DNA of 64,000 bases from Gonapodya sp. JEL0774 (taxonomy: Eukaryota; Monoblepharomycota; Monoblepharidomycetes; Monoblepharidales; Gonapodyaceae), in contig JADIIX010000008.1 in assembly GCA_027604505.1 (NCBI GenBank), positions 1-64,000 of the forward strand, given 5' to 3'. Every line of letters begins with the position of its first letter. Position 1 is the first letter of the stretch. Position numbers and translations under genes: made by a program. The notes under the pieces were generated by a model, which worked only from the letters and a program-made list of their open reading frames with translations, did not search any database and was not told where the DNA came from. Positions 1 through 9,982 of this stretch are shown piece after piece.

Positions 1-77
1 TCTTATTATGTGGTGCTAGTTGTGCCTTATATACATGTGTAGGCTGTGGTCATGTGCGAGGTGTCAATACCACAACA
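1..77 (+). repeat. 77-bp direct repeat, copy 1 (other copy at 6674-6750)
   Basis: Bases 1-77 match 6674-6750 of the Fanzor-like gene without a visible difference. The match starts at the first base of the window, so it may extend upstream out of view, and it ends abruptly after the run ending in 'ccacaaca'. In the second copy this stretch holds the end of an intron and the first bases of an exon. Copy 1 may therefore be the edge of a second, truncated copy of the Fanzor gene rather than an independent small repeat. Confidence 0.9.
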
Positions 78-2497
78 ACACCCAGTCCCCAGTCCCCATT
101 GCACAATGCACATTCATTGCGGATTCTTGCTACCACCAACAAGTAAATAGTCCAATACTATAGGGGGAGCCATTGCTGCTATGGATTGGGGCGTCTTGGG
201 GGGAATCGTGTCGTTTCTCTTCAGTCGACACTGTGGTCAACATCTGCGACCACAAAAATCCACCCCAATTTTGAGTTTTTTGAGGAAGGAAAGACTAATG
301 GCACAAACTAGAATCGCTAATTACACACAGCACACATGGACCTATGATGGATTCAGGTGTTGCAGCCCTTTCTGAGCTTTGGTCAAGCCTGCGAGCAACC
401 AATATCTGTTGGTTTTTCGCGACATGGGAAGCGGTGTTTGTGTTGGGACTGCTCAGTATGAGCAGCTCTGGTGGGGCTTGTTTGGGGAAAACAGAATTTC
501 GGGTAGACACAGGGCAACTCACGATTTGACTCGAGAGTTGAGCCGTGAGTTGGAAAAAAGGTGAGCGAGTTAGTTACGAGTTGAATCAAAACATATCTGA
601 GCGAGTGAGTGACGAGTTACAACAAAAATGAGCAAGTAACTTGCTCGCTCATGGCTTTAAGGGGGACAGAATGGTCGAGACAACCCTCGGGAAGCTGCTG
701 CTGCCTGTCTCCCAACCCACTGTGCTTGCCTTGGGCCGGTTCCTTCCGACCACCCCCCCATCCACCCACCCCTTTGGGAGTACAACCATCTGAGCAGCAC
801 TCAGAGGCGCACCCCATCGACACAGACAACAACGTGGCCCAGACAGTGCGCCAAAAGCCCAAGTACATCTGCGAGGCTTTACCTTACTTGAGTAGCTTTC
901 CCGGCTGAGTTACAAAATCTTCCAAGCTAGACTGAGTGCAGCCTGGAATGGTAGCAGGGGCTCACCAAATTGTCTTCCCCTCCCCTCCAAACTCACCCAG
1001 AGCGCTTCCCCTACAAGGATTCCTTGGGGCAGGCTTCCCAACTCTCCACAAGCCCTGCAAGCCCCACGGAGAGCTCAGAGGTTGTCTTGTGCGCAGATGG
1101 CCCATGTCAAGTCGAGCTGGCAGAATGCAGACCGGAACAATTGCGTTCTTCGTGACACAATTGTCCTCCCTCGTCTCGCCGCAGGCATGGACTGGAGGCG
1201 CACGAGATTGACCCAGGGCCACCTTACCGTACAGGTCTCGCAGGGTTTCCAGACTCCCAGGCACGTTAGGCAGAGGTGCTGAGCACTGCACGCTGTGGAC
1301 AAACTGCACTGACAGCCTTCCATTTTATTTTTCACCCGCGAGAAACACGTCTGAATTGACAGTTGACTTGAGACTCGGAGCCTATCCCCCCGACTCTCAC
1401 AGCTCCATGGCTAACCCAAACTCTTTTTTGACACAGCCTAAATTAGTACCAGGGGGCTGGGCCTGGCGGGTCGTCGTCATCACCACACGGTGGGCAGCTG
1501 AGACTGACCAGCAGCGCAAGGGCGCCCGGACCATAGTTTAGTATGGGAGAGGAGCCTGCCAAAACCGACGCAAGCCTCTGTCCCCAGGCATGACTGTACT
1601 TGTGGCCTATGGGCTCTGGAGGCTGAATGCAGCGTGACTCCCCCCACTCCCACCATCAGCAGGGACGTCTGTGTACTCCACCGTGACTGTCTGCTGAACT
1701 GCCCCCCTCACTTGCTTGTCATCCTCTGTGCAGCTCCCTGCCGCATGCCCTAGAATCAATGGGGCTTTGGTGTGGGCACGGTACAGTGGCCCCTTGAGCT
1801 GCTGTTGAACTGATTTTGGGACACCCCCCCCTTCTTCATCAGCTAATCGGCTCCTGCGTCGTGGCGCCCTCCAACCCCACGCCTTTTCCCCATATCAGTC
1901 TCCATGCCCCTTGCCACGCGGTTCTCACGCCAGCTTGCTCGTGAGGCTGTGGACTTGGAGGCGGCGCTCTGGAAGCTCCGCCACACATTGGCCTACCTCT
2001 ACTTCCTAGCCTCTAGCAGCACAAGGAGGCGAGTTTTCTCGTCAGCCAGGTGGCTGCTGGTCACGCCGCAATGGTTGGGCAGTCAGCCTGTGTCAATCAT
2101 CCACCTCACGTAAGATAATGACTGGCGGGATGCGGTGCCAGGAGATGAGTTTCATATTGATAGACAATCTTAGTTCTACTTTTGTATTTCTTTAGCTCAG
2201 TTACAGGTTCAAAAAAATTGAGATGTTCGAAAACATGGTGGAAGTGCAGATTGATTGCTGCCTGTGGCATCACAACCACCTCTTGAAAATCTGCACAATG
2301 TCCGCAAGGGGGCATTGCGATTTCACGTCCAGCATTTCACCGGTGTCCGCAACAACTAATTAATGCCGCGAATCTCCATCGCGCAAATCCAATTCCGGCA
2401 GGAAAAACTTCAAAATTCTTGAGCTCATATGGATTTCACAGGGCTGATCACAAGAAACAAGCTGTGACTTTGTGTATGTCATTCTCGCTTTCCCACG
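78..2497. other. About 2.4 kb with no recognised gene
   Basis: Reading frames here are short and show no protein family I recognise. There are C-rich stretches (for example around 740-775 and 1820-1880) and short direct motifs of the type 'gagcgagt' near 560-620. No tRNA, terminal repeat or array was seen. It could be flanking sequence of the Fanzor-containing element or plain intergenic DNA. Confidence 0.5.
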
Positions 2498-2602
2498 TTG
2501 CACACAGTCATGCAAAGTAGCAAAGGAGTGACAAATGAGGCATTCAAAAAGGCTTCCACGATTAAAGCCCAATTTTCACCTCACTTTCATCTGGAGCCTG
2601 CC

Positions 2603-2790
2603 ATGCCGCCAGATGCTGTGCGTCACGGGCGTCACAAGAGGACGTTGCCCTCTCCCAACACAATACGCCGTCAAGAAAGGCGAACAGCCAAGAATGCCAA
2701 AGACAAAGCCAGGAATGAGCTGCTGTCTGAGGAGGAACGGCTGACTGACAAATATCTCAAAAGAGGGGGTGACACACCAGAGACAGAGGT
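2603..2790 (+). other. Possible basic 5' exon upstream of the Fanzor-like gene
   Basis: An open frame starting at the ATG at 2603 encodes a very basic, charged stretch containing motifs such as RHGRHKR, RRQERR and EEERLTDKYLKR. It resembles the nuclear-targeting N-terminal tails often found on eukaryotic DNA-binding proteins. It lies on the same strand as, and about 0.5 kb upstream of, the first confident Fanzor exon. A splice acceptor (ctctggcag, ending at 3312) sits just inside the frame of that exon, so an upstream exon is plausible. I could not find a donor that joins the two in phase. It could equally be a chance frame. No function beyond a possible nuclear signal is claimed. Confidence 0.25.
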
Positions 2791-3296
2791 GTTTAATGGA
2801 AGGACACAAAGAGCTGCTGGGGGACTCATAAGAGGCGTAGTAGGCGTTGCCCACGAGCTCTACTTGTGCCGCCACTCTGCAGCTTATGTGGTTGGTTGGG
2901 TCACACGGCAAGCTCCAATGGCAGTTGCCCTTATCTTGGCGTGCAAAATGTATATTCTTTGTTTGTTGTGTGCAGTGTTGCATGACGTTGTTGCTCTGTT
3001 TTCTTTTGATCTTCCTGATCTGACTTGTTTCTGTCTCCCATACTCCACACCCCTCAACTTTATCACGCCGCTCCTGTGGCATTCTCTCTGACAGAGGGGG
3101 CAAACCAGGGCCCAGGGCCCTCCCCCAGACCACGACAACAACGATGAAATGTCCGAACTCGATGATCGCAATGTGCACATGAATCTTGATGGTGATTGTT
3201 TTTTGAGATTGAATTCGCAAACATCATTTCACCTGAAATTTTATTCCCTTCTATGCCTCGAACAGACTCAATTTTTTTACTCTGACTCTCTGTCCT

Positions 3297-6200
3297 ATGT
3301 CATCTCTGGCAGCACCTGACTCCAATCCCTCGATGCCCCCAACACCTCTGCCAGCTACAGCAACATCCCCTCAAGTATCTGCATGCACAGATGCAATACC
3401 CCTGTTGGATTACGTCTCTCCTCCATCTGCACCAAGCCTCCTCTCCCAGCCTCCACCTCCTTCGTCCTTATCACACGTCCCAACTCAAGCAGCAGCATCC
3501 TTTTTGCTGCCAGCACAACATCTACCCAAACCACCCCCTGGTCTGTATTGGGGGGAGGGGCCCACTTCAGCTATTCCAAAGTATGTAGAAGTCCCACCTC
3601 AACGCCCACCTGGTCGCCCAAACAGTGAGTAGGATGTGAGATTGGAAATCTTGTCAGCTTTTTCAGTGTCTTAATTAATAAATTATGCTTATTGTCTCCC
3701 CCTTCTGCCTGCGTCCACCTCTAAAACCTCCCATTATACTCTCAATCCAACCATGTCGATTCAGCCCCTGCTCTGCAACATCCAAGGTCAAACCCACCAC
3801 CTAATCCAGAGCCCTCGAATCCGCCACAGCCAGGCACATCTAACTCAGTGGCTGCTAGCCAAGCAACTGCAGGTAAGCCTAAAGGTGCGTCTGTTTTCAT
3901 GCAAGAGAGGACATTTAGTAATCAAAAGTAATGAGCTTTCGAGAGGTTGGGGGCGGTTACGATTCTTATCTATTCTTCTTCATCGCTCTTTCGCTGTGCA
4001 CTACTGTGGTCACTAGTGCTGCACTCTCGCCCCACACTCCAAGTCTAACCGCTCACTACATATCTCCACAACCACGAACGCTAGAGACATCGTTCAAGTA
4101 CCAAAACGGATCTACTCTCCAAGACGGTTCTAATGCGCCTAACAGCGTACTTTGATCACTATCCACTGTTGAGCTATTTGGCATCCAAACTCTACCCATA
4201 CTTCAATAAAAAGCCCAGCTCTTATCTTTCTATTTCCCATCTGCAGACACCTATGCGAACACAGTGAACCCAGCAGACAGGGGGAGACACGTTTACTTGA
4301 GAGGGAACGTTGAATTTGGTGGAGACAATCCTACCGGTGTGCCATTCACAATCTCCTGCACTTTTTGGCACTTTTTTATACCAGCGTACCACTCACTATC
4401 TGGAAAGAGACGCAGAGTACATTGCACTCCAGGTAAGTAACATGCCCAATCTCTTTCCGGCAGCCAACCATCATTCTTTTTATTAAAGTGGTATTGCTTT
4501 CATCTCTTGCCCTTGTGCATAGGTGACACGTGCCACCTGGGAGTCAAGAGCACTGTACAACAACTTCATCACCTTAGTCCACAAAGCCCAGTATGACTTC
4601 AATAGAAACAGGCTCACTGTGGAATGGGGAATGTTCGTTGACAAAGATGAGGCGTGGTACCACAACGGGGTGGAGGCTCATCCAAATTTGCCTCACCTGG
4701 GTGACAACGACTGTTGTGAGACGACGGCTAAAAGCGGGAGTTTAGCCGGAGTCACGTGACCCCACGAGCACGACATCTGTTGTCCCTGTTCACCTCCACG
4801 CGTCACCCCTGGTCGTGGCACCCATTCCTTAGTTAGATATGATATCTATTAGTACATAGATGCGTATAGAGTAGTTTTTAGATTTTTCTAGTGATCTTAG
4901 TTGTGCCAGCGGCTCGGCTGTGACCGCTTGGTGACGCACTGTACTCGAGTTCAGATATACATACATTGAGTTTCGGGACAGAAACCCACCGGTTCCGCCG
5001 CGAACCACACACGACCCTTGACACCAACTGCCAGACCTCCCTCAACAACCTCAAGCTCCGAACCCACAATGGTTTGATGCCCTGCGTGGGTGGGTACAGG
5101 CTCATTTCCGTCAAGGTCTTGGTAGACCAGCATAGCCTTACCAAGCCCCGGACTTGCTCTTACCTCATCTGGCTGTAAGTTGAATTTGCATGTCAGAGGT
5201 CTCTCTTATATTGCACTTTGTGTTCTTCGTTTACGTAAATCTTTCTTGAAATCCTCTGCTTGTAGTTTGGCACGACGCTGCAGGGTCAACGCCTGCAAGC
5301 TGTCTCGAGACAACCACACAATTCATTCCAGCCAAAGCCCGTAGACAGTTTCCCGCAGTTGGCAACTTATGCACGGAACTACTACTACCCCAATCGCAAA
5401 GCAGAGCCATTCTCTGACGCAAGAGGTGAGTTGGGGGAACATGAGTGGGATTTCAAGGATAATGAAATAAATGATAGCTAAGGTTTGTTTCTACCATATT
5501 CCACCTGTTCATAGGTCTTAGCTCTGTATTCCAGGGGTTGCTGTAGAACTACACACAATTGCGCAGAACATGGTGGCAACAAACGTCCCCATCCGCCTCA
5601 AACACGACGTTCGAAGACGAATCTTCAATCTACTCTCTACTTTCAATGGTGGCATAGGACGCGAACCTGTGACATTTTCCCGGAGCACCGCCAGGGGAGC
5701 TGCAGGATTCACTTACGGCTTGCTTTACAGATGGGAGTGTTTTTGGAGCCTCAAAGTGATATAATTATCTGATTTACATTTTTTTTTTTTGTTTTACTTT
5801 TGTATTTGCCAGCATCACCGTTTGCCTTATCACCTCAGTTCGATGCCCTTATCACACGCCTGGAGGTGAAGCAGGTGTTTGGACATCAGACTCTTCATGC
5901 TAGGGTCACTGAGGGTCTTCGGGGAATTTACAATTACAGCCGCGCTATTTGCGCCAGGAAGGATTTACGACTGGCAGGCTTACAAAACCAATGGGATCTG
6001 TGGCACCCAACCCTGTTTCATATACAAACAGGATTTGATTCCCAGAGAGAAAAACGGGGACTGTTCAAACACTTTGCTATGGCACCCCATGGCAGTACCC
6101 AAGTGTCAATGGCTTTATTCTCCACCAGTGGTCTTTTTGAGCTTTTGAGGCTTTCGAAGACCTTGCAAAACCATCACCACCTCCTGCAAGCAGAGAAGGA

Positions 6201-7781
6201 TGTGATCAGAAACAAACTGGTGCGAAACCTTGACCAGATGAACCTGCAGGACGTCTTGGAATTTTGGAAAAAGGTCACAAATTTCGAAGACTACCAGACA
6301 GTGAACCATAAATTTGCGTGCAGGTAGGTGTCTAGGGTTTCTTATCTTTGAGTGCTTTCAGTCTGGTTACCTCTGCATGAATTATCACACTCTTTGCTCT
6401 CATTTTCTAAAACAGTTTCCGAACAGACGGTGTAGGGGTTCGAATCTCCATGAGAAAACGTGAAGCACATGGTGGAATGCTAGACTTAACAGGTTGGCTG
6501 GAGAAGCCCTTGGCAGCGCGAGATCTTCTTGGAAAAATGGTCGCGTCTTGTGTCCCAGGTCGTAATCGCACAACCTATTGTAGTGGGGCTGTCACTACGT
6601 ATCGATCTCAGCCCTCTATGATGGGATGGTGGCCTAGTGATAGGCCTGGAGTGTGAGATGGTGTGAAGTGTGATCTTATTATGTGGTGCTAGTTGTGCCT
6701 TATATACATGTGTAGGCTGTGGTCATGTGCGAGGTGTCAATACCACAACACTATCATGCCGTCGTGGACGTGCCAATTGGCCACCCAAACGCAGTCCCCC
6801 CTTTGGATCCAGTTTCATTCAACACTTGGAACCCCAACTACAATCGCGGCTTCACCACAAACAAATATTACGAACGTGCTGGTTACTTAACCAACGAGTG
6901 AGTGGACAACCTGGCCGCAATTGTTTCTTCATTTTCTGAAACATGGATAAACCTTCCTTTTATTCCATATGACATCCTCCCTTTAATTTCATTCAGGAGA
7001 ATCCGCGCAAAACGGATGAATTGGAATGCCTGCGTGAACGACTTCAACAGGAGTGTGAAATCGTACAGAACAGTGGATCATGCAGCTCTCCTTGTCGATC
7101 CTCAGTTCCGCCTGAGGGAACTTACTTATGTGATGAGGCTTTATGCAATTCGGCGGTGGCAATGGTATGTTTCTTTTGCTTCCCTCTCAGTGACTCAGCA
7201 CACACAGGTTGATGCATTTTTTCCAGGCTAAATCTGGTCAACAACAAGCTCTAGCCCAGCTCATGGACAAATTGTTAGGTGGTAGGAACCCGAACGAGTG
7301 TGTGATAGCGTGGGGTGTAGCAGAGTTTCACCAAGTAAGTGGTATTTTCTGCCTGTGTCCTGCGAGTGCCAGGTTGATGATTGTGATACTTCCAACCCAG
7401 GCTTCCAAAGGACATTGGACGTCGCCAAATAAGCTGATCCGAAGATACTTTGTGACGCGAGGAGTGACTCTGATCTTGATAGACAAATTTCGCACCTCAA
7501 GGATCTGTTCGAGTTGCCACAACTTCTTTCCCAAGGACGAGGGGACGAAGCAGAGGCTGTGGGGTGTATGGTGAGTTTGATCAGCTGCAACAATGCTGAG
7601 GAAGATGGATGCCAAAGACAGCATCATACTTGTTCCCGCACTCCCCACCAGGTCATGCGCGACCATGAATTGTGGCATAACTTGGAATCGTGACAGGAAT
7701 GCCGCCCGGAACATTTTGTACCTTTTCTTCCACGCCAACGCCACTGGCACCATCGTCCGCACCGGCCTCTTCCAACGGTGA
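3297..7781 (+). CDS. Fanzor (eukaryotic TnpB/OMEGA-like) RNA-guided nuclease homologue, probably inactive
   Basis: Exons read by eye: 3297-3624, 3765-3872, 4247-4338, 4385-4432, 4523-4700, 5035-5174, 5266-5425, 5535-5648, 5813-6323, 6416-6650, 6716-6897, 6997-7164, 7208-7334, 7401-7570, 7652-7781. All junctions are in phase, giving roughly 880-900 codons. Seen: a Pro/Ser-rich N-terminus; an FRTDGVGVRI strand typical of Fanzor proteins; the RuvC-I region MVASCVPGRN; a TTNKYYERAG segment; a CVIAWG strand; the RuvC-II/zinc-ribbon start IDKFRTSRICSSCH; then the second Cys pair and RuvC-III GITWNRDRNAARNI. Known of the family: RNA-guided DNA nucleases related to TnpB, common in chytrids. Odd: RuvC-I Asp reads Val (6552-6554) and the Fanzor-type RuvC-II Glu reads Lys (7485-7487), while the RuvC-III Asp (7692-7694) is intact. 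A TAG lies in frame at 5133-5135 unless an in-phase 42-nt intron (5094-5135) is removed. The true 5' end may lie upstream. Family call firm; activity doubtful. Confidence 0.82.
6674..6750 (+). repeat. 77-bp direct repeat, copy 2, inside the Fanzor-like gene
   Basis: This copy matches window bases 1-77. It covers the 3' part of the intron between exons 6416-6650 and 6716-6897, its acceptor (tgtgtag, ending at 6715) and the first 35 bases of the following exon. The surrounding reading frame continues past it, so this is probably the original and the copy at the window start is derived. Confidence 0.85.
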
Positions 7782-8278
7782 AGCGCAGGCTGTTCACTGG
7801 TTAGTTTTATTTATCATTTGGAGATTCTCTCCACCCACACTCCCTTCACATTTCTTTTGCACATGACTACTCCTGTACCTGCCCTCCACTTCCCAACTCC
7901 CTCCAGCCATCTTCTACCAATTTCTCAATCCCTAGACGCTGCCGCCATCCAGGCAAAATAATAGGCGGTGCACATTCACATTGCACCTCGTGAATGTGCA
8001 TAGGCTCCTCCTGGCGTTGGGCTCTCAGGGCCGACTGTGATCCGGGGTGGGGACCTTTAAGAATTACAGAACGGCATAAGACCCTTAGGAGTACAAAGCA
8101 GTGTCATATTTTGGTTGTGCATGTTATAGGGGCAACTACTAGATATGTATCACCCAAAGCATCGCGGCCAGCGATATAGCACCCACGAAAGAGGTTGAAG
8201 GGGAACCGTCGATGGAGGTGCCGCCGCCGCCGTCTGGCCGGGCCGTCCTCGCACACAAAAGACAGTTTTCTTTGATCC
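7782..8278. other. Fanzor 3' flank and intergenic spacer
   Basis: About 500 bp separate the Fanzor stop codon from the next start. The stretch just after the stop is pyrimidine-rich (7795-7930). It contains one strong hairpin (listed separately) and a CCG run at 8218-8233. In TnpB and Fanzor loci the guide RNA is usually produced from the 3' end of the gene and its flank, so this is the place to look for one. Nothing else was recognised. Confidence 0.5.
7969..8000. repeat. Perfect 11-bp inverted repeat (hairpin) downstream of Fanzor
   Basis: The arm TGCACATTCAC (7969-7979) is mirrored by GTGAATGTGCA (7990-8000) around a 10-nt loop. The six bases 'ataggc' occur on both flanks (7961-7966 and 8000-8005). 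It lies about 190 bp after the Fanzor stop. It could be part of a guide-RNA scaffold, an element end or a transcript 3'-end structure; the sequence alone does not decide. Confidence 0.7.
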
Positions 8279-9925
8279 ATGATGGCTGCCCCAATAACAA
8301 TAAACAGCGATCGTCTTTGGGGTACAATCCAAGACACTGCGAAGTTCGGTGGGACTGCGAAGGGAGGAGTGTGTCGGCCGGCCTTGAGTGAGACCGACAA
8401 GCAAGTTCGGGATTGGTTTGTGAACCAAGGCCGAAAACTAGGATGTGAGGTCTTCTGGGATGAGATGGGCAATGTGTTCATCAAGCGCAAGGTGATTGTC
8501 AATGGATGGTACAGAGTGCAGGATGCGTGGTGTGATCCATGTCGCACACAGGGCAAAAGTTGCTCGCTCCCTCCCATTGCGATAGGGAGCCACTTAGATA
8601 CGCAGTTCACAGGCGGAAAGGTGAGAGAAATCGGTATCTCGTAGGAGACCCATACTCATGGTCGTCGTCCACTCCCCATAACTTGTTCGTCCGTTGCAGT
8701 TCGACGGAATACTGGGAGTCCTATGTGGTTTGGAAGTCCTTCGCACTCTTGAGGAGCGTGGAATTCAGACTAATGCACCGATCATGGCTGTTTCGTGGAC
8801 GTGAGCTTTCACCATGTCCTTCGACCTCTAAAACCGTTAATCAAATCATTTCCAAGTGATGAGGAAGGTTGTCGTTTCTCCCCCGCCATGCTTGCGAGTG
8901 GCGTTTGGGGTGGAGCATTCACCAAAGAATACGCTTACTCTCGAGAGGACATGCAGCATGCCACTTTTGGTGAAGAGCTCGAAAGAATTGGCTACAAAGG
9001 TGTGTTGCCCTGCGACGGGAATGTCAATAAACTGGCGGCACACTTTGAGCTCCACATCGGTGAGCGCAGTTATCTCACAATTCTCTGAAGCAAGATTGAC
9101 TATCGTCAGCATGACCTTGTAGAGCAGGGACCAGTGCTAGAAGATGAAAAGCTGTCAATAGGAATTGTGAACGGTGTTCAGAGCATCAAATGGGTAAGAT
9201 ATCTGACTTCATGCGTGATGCCAGCTCGCTAAAGTACTCAGTGATGATGCCCTTTGCAAAGTTCAACTGCTCCATAACAGGCCAAGACTGTCACGCCGGA
9301 ACTACTCCCATGCGATTACGCAAAAATGCTCTTCATGTAGCGTGTGTCATAATTGACGCAGTCAACTCTATCGCACTTCGACACGAGAACGGGGTCGCGA
9401 CTGTTGGCGTGATCGAGTCCAAACCCCAGTCAATTAACACCGTTCCTGGTAGCTGCTTTTTTACGGTTGACTTAAGACACCCAGACGATGACGTTCTCTC
9501 CATCATGAAGGAGGAATTCGAGAGGGAATTGGCGGATATTGCAAAGAGACTGAAAGTGGCGTACACACTTGAGGAAATTTGGAACTGCCCTGCTACGAAG
9601 TTCCACCCGAGCTGTATAGAAGCTGTAAAGTCAGCGGTAGCAAAGCTCGGGTACCCCGCGCGTGAGATCACTTCTGGAGCTGGACACGACTCAGTGTACA
9701 CTTCCAGGCATTGTCCCACTTCCATGGTTTTCATACCGTGTTTGAATGGTAGGAGAGAGAAGATGTTCTGTCAGCTGTTATGAAGCATTTATCACGCTGT
9801 TGCCTTTGCCACTTGCAGGCATATCACACAATGAGTTGGAATCAGCGGAGAAGGAAGATTGTGCAATGGGAGCCAATGTTCTGCTAAATGCTGTACTTGC
9901 CTTCGATGAAAATTTGCGTACATAG
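8279..9925 (+). CDS. N-carbamoyl-L-amino-acid hydrolase / allantoate-amidohydrolase type (peptidase M20 family)
   Basis: The enzyme is expected to hydrolyse N-carbamoyl amino acids (ureido acids) to amino acid, CO2 and ammonia using two divalent metals. Visible motifs in order: GSHLDTQFTGGKFDG (metal His and Asp), NEEGCRF (catalytic and metal Glu), HFELHIEQGP, where the Glu-Gln-Gly-Pro is rebuilt across an intron, ITGQDCHAGTTPM of the lid domain, the dimerisation strand VDLRHPDDD, and SGAGHDS near the C-terminus with a metal-binding His. The gene has several short introns (for example after GGK at about 8620 and before FDG at about 8700). The ATGs at 8279 and 8282 are both possible starts; the stop is at 9923-9925. 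Length (about 440 residues) suits the family. Substrate (carbamoyl amino acid, ureidoglycolate or allantoate) cannot be decided from sequence. It ends 57 bp from the convergent P450 reductase gene. Confidence 0.85.
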
Positions 9926-9982
9926 GAATACACATTTATGTTCTATAAACTACCTTGCAGAACACCCACACGACCAGCCTTC

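Noticed and set aside
2576-3220. A 214-codon open frame on the minus strand
   Set aside because: No hydrophobic, repeat or motif pattern of a known protein, and its complement has an equally open frame. Probably chance or a shadow.
3900-4155. An extra Fanzor exon encoding a Ser/Thr/Pro-rich stretch
   Set aside because: The frame ends in a stop and no phase-compatible acceptor was found. Exon 3765-3872 joins 4247-4338 in phase without it, so it reads as intron.
6434-6446. A T-loop-like sequence 'ggttcgaatctcc', as in tRNA genes
   Set aside because: No cloverleaf can be drawn around it and no A box or acceptor stem is in place. It lies inside a Fanzor exon in frame with the conserved TDGVGVRI segment.
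107-8000. Terminal inverted repeats of a 7.9-kb transposon (TGCACATTCA at 107, TGAATGTGCA ending at 8000)
   Set aside because: The 10-bp match is also part of a local hairpin at 7969-8000, there is no matching target-site duplication, and the stretch 1-2.5 kb looks unrelated. Too weak to call element ends.
8104-8610. A 168-codon minus-strand frame opposite the M20 hydrolase start
   Set aside because: It is antisense to a confidently identified coding exon and has no recognisable similarity.
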